A stretch of 32,919 nucleotides of DNA, taken from positions 1-32,919 of the forward strand of contig JAHISJ010000019.1 of the NCBI GenBank assembly GCA_018818205.1. Reading direction: 5' to 3'. Positions within the stretch are counted from its first letter, which is position 1; each line of letters opens with the position of its first letter. Positions 1 to 7,698 of this stretch are shown here, one piece after another. The position numbers and the translations under genes are program-made. The DNA is from Patescibacteria group bacterium. GTDB lineage: Bacteria; Patescibacteriota; JABMPQ01; JAHIRA01. Under the pieces are notes generated by a model, which was not told the DNA's origin, searched no databases, and saw only the letters and a list, made by a program, of their open reading frames with translations.

Positions 1-1
1 A

Positions 2-151
2 ACAATAGCTACAATTCCTCAAGGACACACATATGTGTACCCCAGAGGCACTAACAACTCTTGGCCCTACAAAATCCCCAGATCATGCTTATTTTCTGGT
101 TCTATTGAGTGGATTGAGCGTTCTCAAGGTGGAGCTATACGTATAAAATGA
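2..151 (+). CDS. C-terminal end of an unknown protein (partial, runs off the left edge)
   Basis: An open frame enters from the left edge and gives 49 residues (TIATIPQGHTYVYPRG... to ...GGAIRIK) before TGA at 149-151. It is too short for the ORF track. Its reality is supported by a strong rho-independent terminator 30 nt downstream on the same strand. The residues are rich in Tyr, Trp, Pro and Ser, with no motif I can assign. The function is unknown. Confidence 0.55.
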   Translation, partial: TIATIPQGHTYVYPRGTNNSWPYKIPRSCLFSGSIEWIERSQGGAIRIK

Positions 152-181
152 ACAACACATTTTCTCTCATATTTTGGGAGC

Positions 182-215
182 AGTATGGTTACAAATATGT
201 AGCTGTACTTTTTTT
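182..215 (+). terminator. Rho-independent terminator of the left-edge gene
   Basis: A 12-bp stem (AGTATGGTTACA with TGTAGCTGTACT, including G-U pairs) has a 4-nt AATA loop and runs straight into a T tract. The T tract is on the + strand only, so it serves the partial gene ending at 151 and not the convergent deacetylase gene. Confidence 0.75.
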
Positions 216-223
216 GTGCTGGT

Positions 224-1810
224 TTAACTCGGCGCATCTGGCATCTCGTCAAGACGCACCAGATTAAACCCTCTCCCTTGAATCATAGAAATAATAGTAT
301 CAAGTGCTCTGGCGGTAGGTGTAGATTGTGTATGAATTAAAATGATTGAGCCATCTCTTAGTCCCGCAAGTGAATGCGTAGTAATAGAACCGACGCTTGC
401 GCCGCCTCTCGAGTCATACGAATCAGCAGTCCAGCCGTAGTAGCGATATCCAAGGCTGCTTACTACACTATCGGTTCTTCCGTCGTGACTTCCGTAAGGG
501 TATCTAAAATAGGGTTTAGTTTCTTTTCCGGTAATTGACTTGGCAATATCGTTTGAGTAGGTAAGCTCATGCACGATTTGACCGTTTGGCATTCGGGTAA
601 AAAATCCATGTGTATAGCTATGATTCGCAAGAAGATGGCCATCACTTACTATTTTCTTCATGAGGTCCGGCCTTCCTTGCATGACTCTTCCTATGATAAA
701 AAAAGTAGCCTTTACGTTCCGTCTGTTTAAGGTGTCTATCATTGATTCAAAAGAGCCACCCTTTGAATAGCCATCATCAATGGTTAACGCGACACAGTTT
801 TTTTGGCATTTCTCCCGGCTTATTTTTATTGGACTGGGCGAAGCAATAATTTCTGCCTTTTTATCACCATTAATATCCGCGGCTTCTACAAGCACGCCTC
901 CCGAGTAGTCTTTATCAAAAGCAACAGCTTGTAAGCCAATCCATTTACCACTTCCGTCAAATACTCTGATTTGCGAGGATCCACCTGCTCCTGCGCCGGT
1001 GATGATTTCTGCCTTTCCGTTTCCGGAAACATCTGCAGCAGCAACGTGGGCTCCACCTTTAAAACCAGCAGGAAACGCAAGAAAATTTGCGTGTATTGTT
1101 TTTTGCTCATTTACTGCATATGCTTTTACCCAGGCCTGTTCTTGGCTTAATTGACTAACAATAAGGTCATCTTTATCATCTCCGTCTATGTCTCCAGAAG
1201 CGACAGATATTCCTCCTCTAAAGTTTTTATGAAATGCAAATGTCTGCCAAATTACACTTCCTTTTTCGTTAAAAATCCGTACTTGTGGGCCACCACCGGG
1301 GCCTGTTCCTGTTATTATCTCATCTTTACCGTCCCCGTTAACATCACCACTTGCTACCAAAATCCCTCCTCTAAAATTTTTATTATAGGCAAAGAATTGC
1401 AAAATAGGTTCGTTTTTGTTATTAAATACGCGAACTTGAGGTCCTCCTTTTGGACCAGCCGCAGTAATAGTTTCGTTTACTCCATCTCCATTAATATCTC
1501 CTGAAGCAACAGACACGCCACCACGGAATTTTTTATCAAAGGCAAAGAAATCGTTTCCTTTTGATTTTCCCTTGGTATCAAAAAAACGAACCTGTGGTCC
1601 GCCGTTTACGCCTGCTCCGGAAATAACAGTGTTATCAGATGCCGCTGTGTATGCACCGCCCTTAAAGCTTGACGCATACGCATCAAATTCAGTTATTGTA
1701 TTTTTGAGGGACGAATCAAACACTTTTATTCGTGGTTGCATGGTATTTTCTGCAAAAGATATACTTGGGATAAGAAGTGCTATCAGACTTATGATTATGT
1801 ACTTTTTCAT
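224..1810 (-). CDS. Secreted FG-GAP-repeat protein fused to a NodB polysaccharide deacetylase
   Basis: This is a predicted exported enzyme that removes N-acetyl groups from a polysaccharide such as peptidoglycan or chitin-like glycan. Residues 1-20 form a signal peptide (MKKYIIISLIALLIPSISFA). Residues about 25-325 hold five to six FG-GAP/VCBS-type repeats of about 52 residues, each with GGPQVRxF, a FRGG segment and a Ca-binding-like GDxNGDGxxE loop. The C-terminal NodB domain starts near 340 and keeps the catalytic pattern: TIDDG (D345, D346), the metal-binding HSYTH (H397, H401), RYPYG and LIHTQ. FG-GAP repeats usually build a beta-propeller or stalk for binding, so the enzyme probably docks on a surface. 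The substrate is not visible from sequence. No SD precedes the ATG. The gene is convergent with the left-edge gene and divergent from the next. Confidence 0.9.
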   Translation of the reverse strand: MKKYIIISLIALLIPSISFAENTMQPRIKVFDSSLKNTITEFDAYASSFKGGAYTAASDNTVISGAGVNGGPQVRFFDTKGKSKGNDFFAFDKKFRGGVSVASGDINGDGVNETITAAGPKGGPQVRVFNNKNEPILQFFAYNKNFRGGILVASGDVNGDGKDEIITGTGPGGGPQVRIFNEKGSVIWQTFAFHKNFRGGISVASGDIDGDDKDDLIVSQLSQEQAWVKAYAVNEQKTIHANFLAFPAGFKGGAHVAAADVSGNGKAEIITGAGAGGSSQIRVFDGSGKWIGLQAVAFDKDYSGGVLVEAADINGDKKAEIIASPSPIKISREKCQKNCVALTIDDGYSKGGSFESMIDTLNRRNVKATFFIIGRVMQGRPDLMKKIVSDGHLLANHSYTHGFFTRMPNGQIVHELTYSNDIAKSITGKETKPYFRYPYGSHDGRTDSVVSSLGYRYYGWTADSYDSRGGASVGSITTHSLAGLRDGSIILIHTQSTPTARALDTIISMIQGRGFNLVRLDEMPDAPS

Positions 1811-1843
1811 CTGATTTTTATATTTTGCTTTGTCTTTGACCTC

Positions 1844-1852
1844 ATTATAACA
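1844..1852 (-). promoter_or_regulatory. Extended -10 promoter of the deacetylase gene
   Basis: On the minus strand TGTTATAAT matches an extended -10 (TGn-TATAAT) about 34 nt upstream of the ATG at 1810. No good -35 is visible at the expected spacing, which fits an extended -10 promoter. Confidence 0.5.
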
Positions 1853-1879
1853 TATTTTTGAAAGTCGTATGTACCTAGA

Positions 1880-1908
1880 TTGCCAATATAGGTAATTTTC
1901 GTTACTAT
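1880..1908 (+). promoter_or_regulatory. Promoter of the 847-aa protein gene
   Basis: TTGCCA (1880-1885), a 17-nt spacer and TACTAT (1903-1908) make a good sigma-70-type promoter. The -10 overlaps the ATG at 1907 that the ORF track uses, so that ATG cannot be in the mRNA. The in-frame ATG at 1937 is the likely start. Confidence 0.6.
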
Positions 1909-1936
1909 GTATATATTAATCACTAATAAAAGCAGT

Positions 1937-4480
1937 ATGCCAGAACGTGGTACAGGAGATCCTCGCAAGCGAGGAAACGGTTCGACTTCACAAGACGAGC
2001 TTGAACGAGCAGAGCGTGCTGTAAAACAGCGCGATGTAGTACCAATACCTGCATCAAGTCTTGAGGTTGGTCGAGACCCATATGGAGAAGATGTTCAGAG
2101 AATGTTTAATGAAATCATTGAAGAAATGCATAGAGAAGGCGTTGATGTATTTCTTGATGATCTTTTAGGTGTCAATGAGAAAGAAGTTGAGGCTGCTGAG
2201 GCAGCAGAAATTCAAGCTGATTTTGAGGAGTCCTCATCTGAGTTAGATCCTTTTGCAGAACTAGACCCAGAACTTTTAGCAACTCTAGGTATTTCTCCAG
2301 TCAGTGAAGAAGGGACTGAACCAGACAGAGAAGTTGATGCAGCCATGGAAGGGGTGCGTTTAGAATCTGAACCTACAGAGCTAGAGCCTCCAGGTGTTGA
2401 AAAACGTGTTCAAGAAGCGCATCAAGGAGTTGTTTTGCAAGAACAAAAGAAGCTTGATGAAGAATTTGTCCACAGTCATTTTCCTGAGCGATTTGGAGAA
2501 GTGACTATTTCTGATGCTTCACGAGATGCTGCTCAGCGCATTGCTCTTGCTAAAAAAGGAAGAATTCCAACTAGAAAACCCTCAGGTAGGCGAAGGAAGC
2601 CAGCATTGCCTCTTTCGCTCCAGTGGACTGATGTAAATGAGTCTCAGATCTTTCAGCATTTTTTAAATGCTAAGGCTGAGCCAAGAAAGCACCTGACCGA
2701 TTTTGCTGAGGAGCTTTCAGAGTTTCTTGGCACTGATCAAGAATTTAAGAATGACAAAAAACGGTTAAAACATCTTAAGCGGGCACTGACAGCACTTAAG
2801 GAAAAACTTACAACGGTTACATCTGCTCTGGAGAGAAGCTATCGTTTTCTTGACAGTAAGGGTATTTCACCTCTTTTTACCGAGGAATTTGAGGAAACAC
2901 GGTTTGCTGATAGAGAACAACAGATTATTGATCGGGTTATTCAAGAACAGGGGAGTGATACGGGCCTAGGCCATGTCCCCGGTGCTATTCCTGCTGAGGT
3001 AAAGGCTCAGGAGCATGAAAAGTTGCGGAGGGAAATTTTAGAAAAGTATACTACAGTGGAGGAGCGTGAAACTGGCGTGAAACACATCAAAGATTCTGCC
3101 TCACGGATTAGAATCGAAGAAGGGCAAGCTGATCTTGAAAGTAGTGAAGAGGGCGCTGCAAAGGTTCGTATGTCCATTCTTATGAAGGGTACACTTAAGG
3201 GCAAGGGCCTTACTAGGCTTGAGACCTTCTTACACTATAGCAATGAATTATTTGAGGCAGCTGATGGTAAACCCCCAATGAAGGCGTCAGTTGCAGTTGT
3301 TGATTCATATATTCCTCCTTTTCTCAGGATGGGTGGAAATTTGAATACGGCAAGAAAACGTGTTAGAGCAAGTATGAATCGAAATCAAGAGGATTATCAG
3401 CAGGTGTATGATTTGTTTTCAGAAAAAAAGCAAGAGAACTACCAGGCATTTGAACTACTTATTTTACTTGCTGATCTGTCTAATCAATCGAGAGAGTTCG
3501 AAGGTATGACTTCCGTTGAAGAGAATAGAGCTGAGCTTAGTAAGCGGATTAGACGTTTTTCAGGTGAAGCTGATCGAGTATCTGATCCTGCAGTTCGTGA
3601 AGTTGCAGATCAAATTCTTAACGTTTGTAATGATGCCAGGCAAGAGTCTATGGATACTTCTTCATATGAGACATTGAACAATGCAGTATCAACCTTGCAA
3701 GAAATGTATTCCAGAGGAGATGAAAGTTTTATTGAGACGGAATTGGTACCAGCATTAAAGCGAAGTCCTGAATATATGAAGGCACGTGCAGAATTTCTTG
3801 CTGCAAAAGAAGTGTATGAGGCAAAAAAGGCAGAAGGAACATTGGATGATGACGACATGCAGCATTATTATGATACCGATAGAGCAGTTTCTGTGATATA
3901 TTTTGCACTATTAGAGAATTTGCCTACGTCGCAGGCTGCGCTTGCATCACTTCGTGAAAGCGGCAAGTATAAGAAGCTTGAGAGTAAGATGAATAAGCTA
4001 ACAAACGAGGGTAAAGAATCTGAGGCATACCAAGTGAGACAAGAGCTCCTTGAAATGTATGAAAATGTTGGTGTTCATGAAAAATTATCTAGAGTTGTTG
4101 ATATTGCGCAGGATTTAAGTGACTCACTCAAAAAAGAACTTTTCTTTGAATCACTAATAAAAACACTTGAGATGGTAGCAAATCTTGATACTGATGATAC
4201 AAATGTTTCTGAGGTGCTTACTTTATGTGGGAAAAAATTGCACGAAATAAATGAGTCAGAACTCGCCAGGCTTGATAGGGTTGAGGAACGACTTGAAGAA
4301 GGAGAAGTGTTACCGGTAACCCCAGAGCTTTCTGTAGCATATTTACGTTCTGCAAAAAGTGCCAATAAGATTGGTAGCTACATATTTACTCAAGAGGAGC
4401 TCAAGAGACGGTATATGGATATGATGCAGTCAGTTGAAGATGCAATTGAAGAAACAGAGACTGTCATAGACCGTGCATAA
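1937..4480 (+). CDS. Large charged helical protein of unknown function (847 aa)
   Basis: I do not recognise this protein. The start at 1937 (MPERGTGDP...) is chosen over the track's 1907 because a TTGCCA-17-TACTAT promoter overlaps the earlier ATG. There is no signal peptide or membrane segment, so it should be cytoplasmic. Residues about 1-190 are low-complexity and acidic (runs of E, D and S). A short basic stretch follows (TRKPSGRRRKPALP). The rest is K/E/L-rich, almost certainly alpha-helical with coiled-coil stretches, and has almost no Cys or Trp. It stands alone as a transcription unit between a divergent deacetylase gene and a hairpin terminator. The size and charge pattern would suit a structural or scaffolding role, but that is a guess. 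Confidence 0.8.
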   Translation: MPERGTGDPRKRGNGSTSQDELERAERAVKQRDVVPIPASSLEVGRDPYGEDVQRMFNEIIEEMHREGVDVFLDDLLGVNEKEVEAAEAAEIQADFEESSSELDPFAELDPELLATLGISPVSEEGTEPDREVDAAMEGVRLESEPTELEPPGVEKRVQEAHQGVVLQEQKKLDEEFVHSHFPERFGEVTISDASRDAAQRIALAKKGRIPTRKPSGRRRKPALPLSLQWTDVNESQIFQHFLNAKAEPRKHLTDFAEELSEFLGTDQEFKNDKKRLKHLKRALTALKEKLTTVTSALERSYRFLDSKGISPLFTEEFEETRFADREQQIIDRVIQEQGSDTGLGHVPGAIPAEVKAQEHEKLRREILEKYTTVEERETGVKHIKDSASRIRIEEGQADLESSEEGAAKVRMSILMKGTLKGKGLTRLETFLHYSNELFEAADGKPPMKASVAVVDSYIPPFLRMGGNLNTARKRVRASMNRNQEDYQQVYDLFSEKKQENYQAFELLILLADLSNQSREFEGMTSVEENRAELSKRIRRFSGEADRVSDPAVREVADQILNVCNDARQESMDTSSYETLNNAVSTLQEMYSRGDESFIETELVPALKRSPEYMKARAEFLAAKEVYEAKKAEGTLDDDDMQHYYDTDRAVSVIYFALLENLPTSQAALASLRESGKYKKLESKMNKLTNEGKESEAYQVRQELLEMYENVGVHEKLSRVVDIAQDLSDSLKKELFFESLIKTLEMVANLDTDDTNVSEVLTLCGKKLHEINESELARLDRVEERLEEGEVLPVTPELSVAYLRSAKSANKIGSYIFTQEELKRRYMDMMQSVEDAIEETETVIDRA

Positions 4481-4502
4481 AATTAAAAATTGAAGCGATC
4501 AA

Positions 4503-4537
4503 AAGAGGGACCGCGATGAAAATCGAAAGTCCCTTTT
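4503..4537. terminator. Hairpin terminator between convergent genes
   Basis: AAGAGGGAC pairs with GTCCCTTTT (9 bp with one G-U), and an inner CGAT-GAAA-ATCG tetraloop stem is stacked inside. A-rich and T-rich flanks make it usable in both directions. It ends the 847-aa gene on + and the 137-aa gene on -, whose stop lies within it. Confidence 0.6.
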
Positions 4538-4949
4538 ATGTTGCCTTCTGCTGTGCAGAGGCGTAAATTGTTTGTTCAGTGAGCTGCAGATGTGCTTGTT
4601 GCCATGAACCCAACATCAGCTTCTCGGTTACCGAAGTAACGAGTTGCTTCAATTGAAGCGTGATGGTGGTTTCACTGCAAGTAGAATTGAAGCGGTCAAC
4701 TTCAGTAATGACACGCTCATTTCCGTTCTTTCCTTTGAAGACGGATACAATTCCTGTAAGCATCAACTGTTTCTTGAACCATTCAATCGCGAAGGGGATG
4801 GAGATTTTAAGCTCGATGCAGGATCGTGTTACGACCTGCCCCCTCTTCTCGATTTGCGTGGTTTTCAGTTGCTCTTTCACGAACAGTTTGTAAAGAATTC
4901 CTACAATGATATGACGAAATTTCGTCATAAGAGTCGATTCAGTTTTCAT
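4536..4949 (-). CDS. Hypothetical protein, 137 aa, with strong promoter and SD
   Basis: No family is recognised. The strand choice is firm. GGAGGGATCATCTGATG gives a strong SD, and a TTGACA-containing promoter lies about 60-90 nt upstream, whereas the overlapping + frames (4644-5066, 4660-4893) have neither. The protein is mildly basic with a mixed helix/strand composition. It has a hydrophobic stretch near residues 13-22 (HIIVGILYKL), too short for a clear membrane helix, and no signal peptide. It is divergent from the 170-aa gene at 5179, with 229 bp between them. A perfect 18-bp palindrome sits in codons 8-13. Its SD usage is unlike that of the flanking core genes and like the 13.3-20.8 kb island. 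Confidence 0.7.
   Translation of the reverse strand: MKTESTLMTKFRHIIVGILYKLFVKEQLKTTQIEKRGQVVTRSCIELKISIPFAIEWFKKQLMLTGIVSVFKGKNGNERVITEVDRFNSTCSETTITLQLKQLVTSVTEKLMLGSWQQAHLQLTEQTIYASAQQKAT
4911..4928. repeat. Perfect 18-bp palindrome in the 5' coding region
   Basis: ATGACGAAATTTCGTCAT is a perfect palindrome 21 nt inside the minus-strand gene. It could be an operator half-site pair, or an mRNA hairpin near the start codon. Confidence 0.6.
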
Positions 4950-5008
4950 CAGATGATCCCTCCAGATCTATTTAAATCGTCAAGGTACACTTTTTTCCTT
5001 CTACCTAT

Positions 5009-5037
5009 ATTATTATACTGTCAAGGAAATGTGTCAA
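5009..5037 (-). promoter_or_regulatory. Promoter of the 137-aa gene
   Basis: On the minus strand TTGACA (5032-5037), 17 nt and AATAAT (5009-5014). A perfect TATAAT also overlaps at 5012-5017, but with only 14-nt spacing. The motif CCTTGAC occurs three times around it (4979, 5020, 5033). Confidence 0.6.
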
Positions 5038-5178
5038 GGGGGATTGTGATTTTTTACGAGATATGACCGTTTGAATGTTCGGTTTTCTCCTTTGTTTGTA
5101 TGGATTCTATGGTTTTTTTACTATATATATGATTTAATAAAGTGCTCAAATGTGTTACGAACGTTGTCGAGGAGGACT

Positions 5179-5691
5179 ATGAAAAAAAAGGCAAAAAAAG
5201 TGGTGCAGCATCTTATGCTGCACATTCTTAAACACAATTACTTTCTTTTTACTGTTGAAAAGAGAGGTGGACAATTTTACTCGAACTGTATGTTCGATGA
5301 AATAGCATCAACGAAACCCGACGTGCAACGGCTTGGTGAGAATGCTAAAGATATGTTTGTGTGGGAAGATCATAAGGAAGAGGTTGTGGCAAAAACTGTG
5401 GAGCAGCTTGTCAAAGGAATTTTACAAATTAGGCTTACTCGAGAGAAAAAGATATTTGGCCATACTTCTACTATTGATAACGTTGTTCAGTGTAAGCAAC
5501 CCAGTGCTTCTATACTAGACACTACATCGGAGGGAGAATCACAGGATTTTGAAGGATTGACAGATGAAGAAAATAGGAAATTTAAAAGGGAATGGGAGAA
5601 GTGGCGCGACGTATTTTGGGATGAGTTGAGCATTGAAGATGTTGATGTATCACCAGGATTGACGGTGTCGACAGACAAATATGAACAATAG
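5179..5691 (+). CDS. Hypothetical protein, 170 aa, acidic C-terminus
   Basis: The family is unknown. The ORF track starts at a TTG (5071), but GAGGAGGACTATG places the real start at 5179 (MKKKAKKVVQHLML...). That drops a 36-residue hydrophobic extension, so no membrane segment remains. The N-terminus is basic (KKKAKK). The middle has a VEKRGGQFYSNCMFDE segment. The C-terminal third is strongly acidic and Trp-rich (FKREWEKWRDVFWDELSIEDVD). Opposite charge at the two ends could suit a nucleic-acid- or protein-binding regulator, but this is speculation. It is divergent from the 137-aa gene. A 9-bp perfect hairpin lies at codons 9-15. A terminator follows immediately. Confidence 0.7.
   Translation: MKKKAKKVVQHLMLHILKHNYFLFTVEKRGGQFYSNCMFDEIASTKPDVQRLGENAKDMFVWEDHKEEVVAKTVEQLVKGILQIRLTREKKIFGHTSTIDNVVQCKQPSASILDTTSEGESQDFEGLTDEENRKFKREWEKWRDVFWDELSIEDVDVSPGLTVSTDKYEQ
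5203..5223 (+). repeat. 9-bp perfect hairpin in the 5' coding region
   Basis: GTGCAGCAT-CTT-ATGCTGCAC begins 24 nt after the ATG at 5179. Its position mirrors the palindrome in the divergent partner gene. Confidence 0.6.
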
Positions 5692-5698
5692 ATTATAA

Positions 5699-5726
5699 AA
5701 GGCTTGGGAAGACAATCCTAGGCCTT
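5699..5726. terminator. Bidirectional terminator
   Basis: AAGGCTTGGGA pairs with TCCTAGGCCTT (11 bp, two G-U), followed by ATTTTGTTT on the + strand. It overlaps the stop codon of the convergent glycosyltransferase gene by two bases, so one hairpin can serve both. Confidence 0.7.
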
Positions 5727-6852
5727 ATTTTGTTTGTGTTTCACTTTTCAAATAAGCTATCATCTTAGAGACAAAAACATTTTCATTGTACTGTGCTATA
5801 TGTTTTTGTAGTTTTTGCTGCAATCGAGCTACATCGTCTTTGTTTAGGGAAAGTAAATTCTCAAGCATAGTTTCAGCATCATCTAAATCATCAAACAAAA
5901 GGCTATTATCTCTAACAACTTCCTTATGGCCTCCAGAGTTATGACAAAGCGGCACACACGCACTCGCAATGCCCTCGACTACAGCAATGCCAAAGTGTTC
6001 ATCTTGAGTTGCGGAGATAAAATAGAGAGATTCGGCAAGTGTGTCTTTTACTTCTTTGCGACTGGCATTGGTAATAAAATGAACATTTTCTAAGCCATGT
6101 TCATTTTTGTATGATCTAAGCGTACTATAATATGCTTTATCATCGTTTATACCAATAATATAGAATGATATTATTTCCTTTTCTTGCTCATTTTTAAGCC
6201 TTTTTGCCAATTTTAGAACAAAAAGTTGATTTTTTTCAGGACTTATTCTACCAAGACAGATAACCTGACTTTTTTTCTGTACATTAGCGTTAAATGCATG
6301 TATATCCACCGGGGGATAGATTATTGGGACCTCTATTCCTGTTTTTTCTTTAATCTCAGCTTGAATGTAGTGAGACTGTGTTACATTAATTATTCCCGGA
6401 GCAATCTTTTTAAACTTCTTAATGCCAAGAGAAGTAAGGAACGTGTAGAAATTGTATTGCAGCTTTCTATAAAAAGACCTATCAAGAACGCGTTTATCTT
6501 CAATAACATATATATATTTGAGATACTTCTTTGAGTTTCTTAAGACCGGTGGCTTGTTGGTGAAGTCGTATACAAAATCGTAGTTATCTAGTTTGTTTTT
6601 TAGTGGGTGGGGGAGTAGAATTTCGGCTAGAGTGCGTAAAAGTATGTTTCTTGGACGAGAAAATGGCTTCCACGTATACTGGATTTTTTTACCAAAGTAG
6701 TGTAGCATTTCCTCATCAGTTGTATTTTCTTCTGAGAAGATGTCAGGAACAATCCCTACTTTGTTTAAGCCTTCAGTAAGGGTAATGAGGTCTTTTTCAC
6801 CTCCACCAAACTGCCGGAGGTTTCTAATTATTAGTGCTACTTTTGCATGCAT
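5725..6852 (-). CDS. GT4-family glycosyltransferase
   Basis: This is a GT-B fold retaining glycosyltransferase, predicted to add a sugar from a nucleotide donor to a lipid-linked glycan at the cytoplasmic membrane. The N-terminus carries the acceptor-domain GGGEKD loop (residues about 16-21). The C-terminal donor-binding domain has LGRISPEKNQ near 200 and EHFGIAVVEGIASACVPLCHNSGG, the usual E-x7-E region of GT4 enzymes. The length (375 aa) is normal for the family. The donor and acceptor sugars cannot be read from sequence. The ATG at 6852 overlaps the start of the divergent GT2 gene by 6 bp, leaving no intergenic space. Its 3' end shares a terminator with the island gene ending at 5691. Confidence 0.88.
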   Translation of the reverse strand: MHAKVALIIRNLRQFGGGEKDLITLTEGLNKVGIVPDIFSEENTTDEEMLHYFGKKIQYTWKPFSRPRNILLRTLAEILLPHPLKNKLDNYDFVYDFTNKPPVLRNSKKYLKYIYVIEDKRVLDRSFYRKLQYNFYTFLTSLGIKKFKKIAPGIINVTQSHYIQAEIKEKTGIEVPIIYPPVDIHAFNANVQKKSQVICLGRISPEKNQLFVLKLAKRLKNEQEKEIISFYIIGINDDKAYYSTLRSYKNEHGLENVHFITNASRKEVKDTLAESLYFISATQDEHFGIAVVEGIASACVPLCHNSGGHKEVVRDNSLLFDDLDDAETMLENLLSLNKDDVARLQQKLQKHIAQYNENVFVSKMIAYLKSETQTK

Positions 6853-7698
6853 ACTACTTCCGTCATTTTTGTAACGTATAACGCGATGCCATGGCTTCGC
6901 GAGTGTTTTGATTCTCTAAAAAATCAAACACGTACTGACTTTGATATCTATGTGGTTGATAACGGATCAACGGATGAAACTGTCTCAGTCATTGAGAAAG
7001 AGTACGATCACGTTGTTTTAGAAAAATCAAAAGTAAATTTAGGTTTTGGAAAGGGGAATAACGTGTCTATTAAGAAAGCTCTTGGGAACGGTGCGGAGAT
7101 TATTATATTACTGAATCAAGACACTGTTGTACAGGAAAATTTTGTTGAAGAATGTGTAAAGGCAGTTATGGATCCTGCGGTTGGACTTGCAAGTCCTAAA
7201 ATACTCTACAAAGAGAACAATAAGATTTGGTGGACAGGCTCAAAGCTTTTTAGAGGTAAGGATTTGCTTTTTAGACCGCAGTTTCAAATTGCTACTCATA
7301 TTGCAAAAAAAGAGGATGATACTGGTCAATTTGATACAGATACGGAAACTGATTATATTCCCGGTACCGCACTGGTTACTAGAAAAGATGTACTTGAGAA
7401 GATTGGACTTTTTGACGAAGACTTCTTTATGTATAGCGAAGACGTTGATTTGAGTCTCAGGGCAAAAGAAGCAGGATATACACTCAAATATTTCCCCTCA
7501 ACAACCGTGTATCATGATACACCATTTACCAAGAAAAAGGAGAAATTCTCTTTTCGGCGGCTCTGGTTTAAATACTCGAACTACTTTAGAGGAGTAAAGC
7601 GTGTGGTAGACAAACACTTTACTACAAAGGAAAAGATTATCTGGTATGCAAAGCTTCCGTTTACGCTTCTGTTGACGCTTATTTATGAAGTAGTGTAG
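6847..7698 (+). CDS. GT2-family glycosyltransferase (rhamnosyltransferase-like)
   Basis: A GT-A fold inverting glycosyltransferase. Motifs are SVIFVTYN at the N-terminus, VVDNGSTDETV (nucleotide binding), LLNQDT in place of the DxD metal site, and FFMYSEDVDLSLRAKEAGY, the ED(x)D catalytic-base region typical of the WbbL/RfbF rhamnosyltransferase group. The length (283 aa) is typical. The last 60 residues are basic and amphipathic, consistent with membrane attachment. The start is kept at 6847 because the family begins right there. This + gene is wedged between two - genes, overlapping one head-to-head by 6 bp and the other tail-to-tail by 20 bp. Confidence 0.88.
   Translation: MHTTSVIFVTYNAMPWLRECFDSLKNQTRTDFDIYVVDNGSTDETVSVIEKEYDHVVLEKSKVNLGFGKGNNVSIKKALGNGAEIIILLNQDTVVQENFVEECVKAVMDPAVGLASPKILYKENNKIWWTGSKLFRGKDLLFRPQFQIATHIAKKEDDTGQFDTDTETDYIPGTALVTRKDVLEKIGLFDEDFFMYSEDVDLSLRAKEAGYTLKYFPSTTVYHDTPFTKKKEKFSFRRLWFKYSNYFRGVKRVVDKHFTTKEKIIWYAKLPFTLLLTLIYEVV

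Noticed and set aside
4644-5066. + strand ORF of 140 aa overlapping the 137-aa minus gene
   Set aside because: It has no SD or promoter and reads through the promoter of the minus gene; the opposite frame has both signals.
5071-5178. Hydrophobic N-terminal extension of the 170-aa protein
   Set aside because: It begins at TTG without an SD, whereas the ATG at 5179 has GAGGAGG at good spacing.
6226-6534. + strand ORF inside the GT4 gene
   Set aside because: A shadow of the GT4 coding frame, with AT-rich composition and no start signal.
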